From: a bacterium UBA4883
Lineage (GTDB): Bacteria > Bacillota > Clostridia > Oscillospirales > Acutalibacteraceae
Length of the DNA stretch: 16,255 nt
Direction of reading: 5' to 3'
NCBI GenBank assembly: GCA_002399225.1
Contig: DHDF01000040.1
Location: 1 to 16,255 of the forward strand
In this document: one piece after another, positions 12,053-16,255 of the stretch
Position numbering within the stretch: the stretch's first letter is position 1
How the letters are laid out: the number at the start of each line of letters is the position of its first letter
Program-made: the position numbers and the translations under genes
Notes under the pieces: generated by a model
The model's input: only the letters and a program-made list of their open reading frames with translations
Database searches by the model: none
Told to the model about the DNA's origin: nothing

Positions 12053-15000
12053 TCAAGCGACCGTGGCAACGGCAACGGGCTTTGGGGCATCGTTGAGATA
12101 GAAGCCGCAGCCCGCACCGGACTCGCCGGTCGCCGTGGCCCTGAAAAAGTAATCTTTTCCGCGCGATCCGATAAAATCCACCCGGAAAGCAGAGGAAGTG
12201 CCTGCCAGAAAGACCGGCTTCGCATCGGACGTCAGACGAAATACGTAGGATTTTCCGGCCTGCACGCAAAATGATCCGGCCGTGTCGCTCCGGACGGGCG
12301 GAGCCGTACTGCCTACCGTTACGGTGATAATTTTAACGCCGTTGACATAGACGCCCGCAGAGGCGCCGACGGGACCCGTCGGCTTAATCCGGAAATAGTA
12401 ATCGCCGCCGGCCGTTTTGGCAAGCTGTGTTTCGAACACGCCGGGAGTCCCGATGACAAAGGCGGGGACTTTGCCATCCTTGCTGGTGATCTTAAACAGA
12501 TAACTGCCATGGACGCTGAAATCGGATGTGGTATCGCTTGTAAAAGTCTTCGTACCGGGGACTTGGGAAGCGTTCGCCCCGCTCGGGTCGGTTTTGTCGG
12601 AAACACGGTCATCCTCTGGCTGCTTTTTCGGCTGCTGCTTTGCCGTCGGTGCTTCGTCGAGAGCCTGAAGCCACGCATTGTAACAGTCCCCGTTGCCAAA
12701 CCCCGGGTAGCCCGGCTCTGAAAACCAGTCTGCGACCTCATAGCTATAATCGTCGACGTAATGCCAGACCACTTTGTCCCCGTCCTCCAGCTTTACATCG
12801 TCCATGCTGCCTCCGGGATGTTTCCCGTTGACGGTGAACATCCAGCCGGAGCGCTTCCCGTTCGTGTTTTCTGAAAGTTTATATCCGCCGCATACCTTCG
12901 GAGCGTAAACAGAAGACACATAGCCGTATTTTCCGCCGCTGATTACGCTGGTCAGACCGGCCTTGCCAAGCTCCTTCCGAAGCAGATCCGCAACCGTGCT
13001 GCCGACGGAAAGCGTACAGGATTCCGTCGGAACCCACGTCACATAGTTGCTGCCTTTGTAATTGCCGTCTTTCAAACTGATCGGGCCGCTAGATTTTGTC
13101 GCGCCGATCAGACGGAAAGAAGCCGTGATTGGATGGTCTTCCGACTTGTTTTCATCGCTGGTGACCTCGACTTCAAAGAGGGAATTATGGTTTTTGTAAG
13201 AAGCGGTGACGGTATCATAGCCCTCCTTGCTGCTGTCAAATCCGGAAACGCGCATCTGATCCTGGGAAATCCGCTTGGTTGAACCGTCGCTGTAAGCTGC
13301 GACCGCAGAAAGGCTCGTAAGCTGAGAGCCGCCCAGACAGCGCTGAGGTTCATAATCCGTGACGGCGAAAGAGACCATGTGCTTTTCACCCGGATTCAGC
13401 GCCGGGCAGCCGTTTTTTCCTTTGACCCAGATCCCGCTGCTGTTGGCTTCGCCGTTCAGCCTGGCCAGGACGGGACCGCCCTTCAGTTGTTCGGCCGTCA
13501 CCGGGGTAGTCAGGCGAACGGCGCCGTTGCCGGTGGGATCGTCCGACCGGCCATAGCGTTCGGGATTCAGGGACGAGCCCCGTCTTGAAAGCATCCTGCC
13601 GACACCGGGGACCGTGAAATTTGCGGAAGCGTTGCGGGAAGGCGACTGCTCCTGCCGGCTTGCCTGTTCCACGGAATCCGCGGCGCCAATCCCAGCCTTT
13701 GCGCTGGTGTTGAGATAGTAATTGTTGGAGATCACATTATACCGGTCGAGGGACCGCATCCCGCCGACAATCCCACCGACATGCGTCCCATCAACGGGAA
13801 GGTCTCCGTCTCCAGAGTCCGAGCTCAGGCCCGCCAGGGTCTTGAGCCCGGAGGAAAAGGCCCTGAAAATTTTCAGCAGTCCATTGGAAGAATCCTGCTT
13901 TGTCTCCGCTTCGCCGTTCGTATCGGAAGCGGCAACCTTGCCGGAAAAGTAATTGTTCTGGATGTATCCGGTGCCGTTGGCCCAGCATTCTTTGCAGGAG
14001 GGTTCCCCGCCGAGAAGGCCGCCGACATAGTCCTTTCCTGTCACGGAGCCGTCGGCGTAGCAGTTCTGGACGGTAACGCACGGCGTGTTCGGTGCGGAGC
14101 CGGACAAATAGCTTCCGTCGTCATAGCCGCTGCCGATCAGGCCGCCCGCATAAGTTCCGGAAGTCTTGACCGCCCCGTGGAACGCACTGTCCAAGACACT
14201 GCAGTTCCCCATGGACTGCCCTTTCGCGCCGACCAGGCCGCCGACGTTGTTTTTTCCGCAGATATCCGCGCTGCTGACACAGTTTTCAATGGTTCCGTTA
14301 AACCATCCCGCAAAAGAGCCGATATTGGATTGTTTGCCATCATAGCCGATGGTCACGCCCTTTTCCACGGTGGAATTCAAGATCCGGACGGTATTGGCAC
14401 CGGAAGCATAACCGCCAATCATACCGGATTGCAATGTCTTCGTACCTTTTAACAGGGTGACATGGTCGATTTCAACGGTCAGCGGCATATCCGGATAACT
14501 TGCCCCGGAGGTATAATCCCCGTAATTTCCCGTCGGGCCGTAATCGACGCAGTAGTGGTTGACAAGGCCGTAACCGGCGATTTGTGGGCCATAGATTTTC
14601 AGATTTTTCACCGTCGCATACCGCACATAGCCGAGAAGCGGCAGGCTGGCTTTCGGAACGGTCAGGATGTGGTTTCCGCCGTCGAAAGTACCGGAAAATG
14701 GCATAATATTTCTTCCGTTCCACGGGTCGCTTTCTCCGCTTTTCAGCGCGCCGATCGGCACCCAGTCATCCGGCAGCGAAAGATCTTTTGTCATCTTAAA
14801 GAAGAAGCCGTCGAACGAAGCGCCCTTCGTATTGACATAATCCTTCAGATGGTTCAGATCCTCCGCAGAGGAAAGAAGAAAAGGAGAATCGGCGGTGCCT
14901 TTTCCCTGCCATACGTTTTCCGGTACGCTTTCAAACGTGACCTTCGCGCATTTCGTCTTGACGGACGAAGTATAGGGCTTGCCAAGCCTGCCCGGCTGTG

Positions 15001-15862
15001 TGTTGGTCACTTCGCAGTAATAGAAATAAATTGCCGCTTTCTCGGATGTTTTCGGGGTATAGCTCTTCGAAGTTGCACCCTCTACTTTGGAATAGGTCTG
15101 GCCGTCTGTACTGACATACCACTGGTACGAAAGTATGCCGCCGTCCCCGCTCCATGCGTCAACCTGTAAGGGAAGAAGATGGAGAGCGCCGGACTGGTAG
15201 GCGGCATCATCAGGGTTCTCATAGATGGTCGGCTTCTCCGCCGACGCGGCAAACACTTGCACGGGAACCTCATCCGTCTCCGCCTTGTACTTTTTACCGT
15301 TCAGCGTGTAGGTCACGTCACAGCGATAGTTTTCTTTGCCAGCCCGATCCGTCGCAGGCGTATATTGCACCGCATTTGACACGCCGCTTCCACAACCGTC
15401 GTCATCCAGCGCCCACCATTGATATTTCCAGGAGCCGCCTTCCCCATTAGAAGCAACGTCTGCTTTTAGAGTCACCGCCGTATCGCCCACATCATAGGAA
15501 TAGCCTTTCGCGGAAACCTCTTTCCCGCTCTCCGCTTCCACCACCTGCGCAGTTACTTTCACGGTGGGCGCGGCCGGGGAATCAGAGGAACCGCCGGCGG
15601 TTCCCGAGGAAGAGTTGGCGGAACTCTCCGACGATTTTGAGGAAGAACCCGTGGAACTGCTCGAAACCGCTGAAGAAGAATCAGCGGAACTCTCCGGCGC
15701 TTTCGAGGAAGGACCAGAGGAACTGCCCGAAACCGCCGAAGAAGAATCAGCGGCAGGCTTGTCCGCGGCCTCCGCCGCCCATGCCGCCGCCGGAAGCGAA
15801 CTGAAAAACATCAAGGCCGCCAGCACAATTGCAAGCGGTTTTTTGAAACACATTTTTTTCAT
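12053..15862 (-). CDS. Large secreted multidomain protein with Ig-like, GLUG-type beta-helix and DUF4430 domains
   Basis: A 1269-aa exported protein. Order: signal peptide (1-30, AWAA); Ser-rich linker with two 22-aa repeats (39-82); two Ig-like domains (about 98-205 and 209-309, each with YQW and a late Cys); a right-handed beta-helix region with GLUG-like repeats (about 317-830: NVGGLVGAKG, YAGGLIGSG, YVGGLLGG, HVGGIVGG); a bacterial Ig-like domain (830-902); a DUF4430/transcobalamin C-terminal-like domain (about 907-1036: GSTVADLLRKEL, SGWMFTVNGKHPGG, LEDGDKVVWHY); a Pro/charged linker; and two related C-terminal repeats (1104-1183, 1187-1269). There is no LPXTG or SLH anchor. It has about 19 cysteines, unusual for an exported Gram-positive protein. 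The start at 15862 has GGGAGG 8 nt upstream. It lies between the ECF S-component and toroid genes, which supports a role in capturing a ligand outside the cell. The ligand is not shown. Confidence 0.85.
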   Translation of the reverse strand: MKKMCFKKPLAIVLAALMFFSSLPAAAWAAEAADKPAADSSSAVSGSSSGPSSKAPESSADSSSAVSSSSTGSSSKSSESSANSSSGTAGGSSDSPAAPTVKVTAQVVEAESGKEVSAKGYSYDVGDTAVTLKADVASNGEGGSWKYQWWALDDDGCGSGVSNAVQYTPATDRAGKENYRCDVTYTLNGKKYKAETDEVPVQVFAASAEKPTIYENPDDAAYQSGALHLLPLQVDAWSGDGGILSYQWYVSTDGQTYSKVEGATSKSYTPKTSEKAAIYFYYCEVTNTQPGRLGKPYTSSVKTKCAKVTFESVPENVWQGKGTADSPFLLSSAEDLNHLKDYVNTKGASFDGFFFKMTKDLSLPDDWVPIGALKSGESDPWNGRNIMPFSGTFDGGNHILTVPKASLPLLGYVRYATVKNLKIYGPQIAGYGLVNHYCVDYGPTGNYGDYTSGASYPDMPLTVEIDHVTLLKGTKTLQSGMIGGYASGANTVRILNSTVEKGVTIGYDGKQSNIGSFAGWFNGTIENCVSSADICGKNNVGGLVGAKGQSMGNCSVLDSAFHGAVKTSGTYAGGLIGSGYDDGSYLSGSAPNTPCVTVQNCYADGSVTGKDYVGGLLGGEPSCKECWANGTGYIQNNYFSGKVAASDTNGEAETKQDSSNGLLKIFRAFSSGLKTLAGLSSDSGDGDLPVDGTHVGGIVGGMRSLDRYNVISNNYYLNTSAKAGIGAADSVEQASRQEQSPSRNASANFTVPGVGRMLSRRGSSLNPERYGRSDDPTGNGAVRLTTPVTAEQLKGGPVLARLNGEANSSGIWVKGKNGCPALNPGEKHMVSFAVTDYEPQRCLGGSQLTSLSAVAAYSDGSTKRISQDQMRVSGFDSSKEGYDTVTASYKNHNSLFEVEVTSDENKSEDHPITASFRLIGATKSSGPISLKDGNYKGSNYVTWVPTESCTLSVGSTVADLLRKELGKAGLTSVISGGKYGYVSSVYAPKVCGGYKLSENTNGKRSGWMFTVNGKHPGGSMDDVKLEDGDKVVWHYVDDYSYEVADWFSEPGYPGFGNGDCYNAWLQALDEAPTAKQQPKKQPEDDRVSDKTDPSGANASQVPGTKTFTSDTTSDFSVHGSYLFKITSKDGKVPAFVIGTPGVFETQLAKTAGGDYYFRIKPTGPVGASAGVYVNGVKIITVTVGSTAPPVRSDTAGSFCVQAGKSYVFRLTSDAKPVFLAGTSSAFRVDFIGSRGKDYFFRATATGESGAGCGFYLNDAPKPVAVATVA
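12056..12553 (-). repeat. Two tandem C-terminal repeat domains of about 80 residues
   Basis: Residues 1104-1183 and 1187-1269 of the large secreted protein share a pattern: SDTxxxFxVxxGxSYxFxxTS, then PxFxxGTxxxFxxxF/L, GxDYxFRxxxTGxxGAxxGxYxN and a final V-rich strand. They look like small beta-sandwich modules. I recall similar repeats at the C-termini of exported clostridial proteins but no named family. Wall attachment or glycan binding is a guess. Confidence 0.6.
15617..15748 (-). repeat. Two tandem 66-bp units coding a Ser-rich linker
   Basis: Two 22-codon units encode DSSSAVS(G/S)SS(S/T)G(P/S)SSK(A/S)(P/S)ESSA, and a third degenerate unit begins NSSSGTAG. DNA identity between the units is high over long stretches (for example GAAGAAGAATCAGCGG in both), suggesting recent duplication. 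It forms a flexible, probably exposed linker after the signal peptide. Confidence 0.8.
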
Positions 15863-15886
15863 TTGAAATACCTCCCATTAAAACTT

Positions 15887-16255
15887 TCAAGAGCCTTCCA
15901 AATTCCCTTTTAAATATCTGCTTTCATCAATCAACCCGTATTTCACCTTGATTCTCGAAATTTTCTCCACCATGGGCCTTTCTATGAAAAACAGGAACAG
16001 AACCGTCGAACCCGCATGGATCAGATCAAACGGTATTCCCGAAAGATAGGTGGCGGTCAGGACTTTCCAATTGATCACGGAAGAAGCCGTCAGCGCGGAC
16101 TCAAAATTCATCAGCCCGCCGTAAATCAGGAAGGTGGAAAGGCCGCCGTAAACGCAGACCTCGGTTTTGGACGGTTTCCGGATCTTTCCGCGGAAGAACA
16201 AAAGCCCCGCCAAAAATCCGATGACGCCGAAGCTGAACATCTGCCACGGCGTCCA
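15887..16255 (-). CDS. ECF transporter S component, C-terminal part (5' end outside the window)
   Basis: A 122-codon partial frame that stays open to the window edge: five in-frame codons (WTPWQ) precede the first visible Met at 16240, so the true start lies beyond the edge. WTPWQMFSFGVIGFLAGLLF is characteristic of a group of clostridial ECF S components. It continues with membrane segments KTEVCVYGGLSTFLIYGG, KVLTATYLSGIPFDLIHAG and STVLFLFFIERP, and ends in a charged tail. An S component gives the substrate specificity of an ECF importer and works with EcfT and two ATPases, which may lie to the right. It is 24 bp upstream of the large DUF4430 gene, in the same direction, so the three genes form an operon. 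Specificity is unknown; cobalamin-type S components (CbrT/CblT) are one candidate because of the neighbours. Confidence 0.8.
   Translation of the reverse strand, partial: WTPWQMFSFGVIGFLAGLLFFRGKIRKPSKTEVCVYGGLSTFLIYGGLMNFESALTASSVINWKVLTATYLSGIPFDLIHAGSTVLFLFFIERPMVEKISRIKVKYGLIDESRYLKGNLEGS

Noticed and set aside
13781..15169. Long plus-strand frames (223 and 235 codons) opposite the large secreted protein
   Set aside because: They are antisense to the coherent GLUG/Ig-like coding frame; their length follows from the G/C-rich codon use of the real gene.

Overview
The window looks like chromosomal DNA of a Gram-positive clostridium, probably of the Oscillospiraceae/Ruminococcaceae type. That placement is an inference from family content, clean Shine-Dalgarno sites, TTGACA/TATAAT promoters, lipoprotein signals and the secreted-protein architecture. 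I see no rRNA, tRNA, CRISPR array, insertion sequence or integrase. The left part (to about 7.1 kb) is visibly more A/T-rich in codon use than the right part.

Layout. (1) 127-1093, minus: a two-gene operon for a Gx-family membrane protein and a NusG-domain-II protein, with its own strong promoter. (2) 1359-2096, plus: a GntR/UTRA regulator, divergent from (1). A 7-2-7 palindrome lies between the two promoters. (3) 2124-3229, minus: a pair of half-size chromate-transporter proteins joined by an ATGA overlap, behind a leader of about 165 nt. (4) 3722-6740: a zinc/manganese uptake module. It holds a Fur/Zur-type regulator (plus), permease and ATPase (minus), and a divergently transcribed substrate-binding lipoprotein (plus). 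One 21-bp palindrome sits inside both divergent promoters, a compact metal-repression switch. A strong terminator closes the binding-protein gene. (5) 6801-7150: a small possible secreted/lipoprotein ORF of unknown role. (6) 7151-9930, minus: a FecBCD/BtuFCD-type ABC importer (lipoprotein, permease, ATPase) with overlapping genes, divergent from a LysR regulator (10057-11190). A candidate LysR box abuts the importer's -35 element. (7) 10970-16255, minus: a three-gene run. In transcription order it encodes an ECF transporter S component (5' end outside the window), a 1269-aa secreted multidomain protein with a DUF4430 (transcobalamin-C-terminal-like) domain, and a secreted alpha/alpha-toroid protein resembling the barrel half of intrinsic factor/transcobalamin.

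How they may work together. Region (7) looks like a two-polypeptide version of an intrinsic-factor/transcobalamin-like binder made together with a membrane uptake component. The FecBCD-type importer next door belongs to a superfamily that moves cobalamin, haem and siderophores. The working hypothesis is a surface capture and uptake locus for a corrinoid or a similar large ligand. The ligand cannot be read from the sequence. The LysR gene has lost a normal stop and runs 221 bp antisense into the toroid gene, which suggests that an intergenic deletion joined regions (6) and (7).
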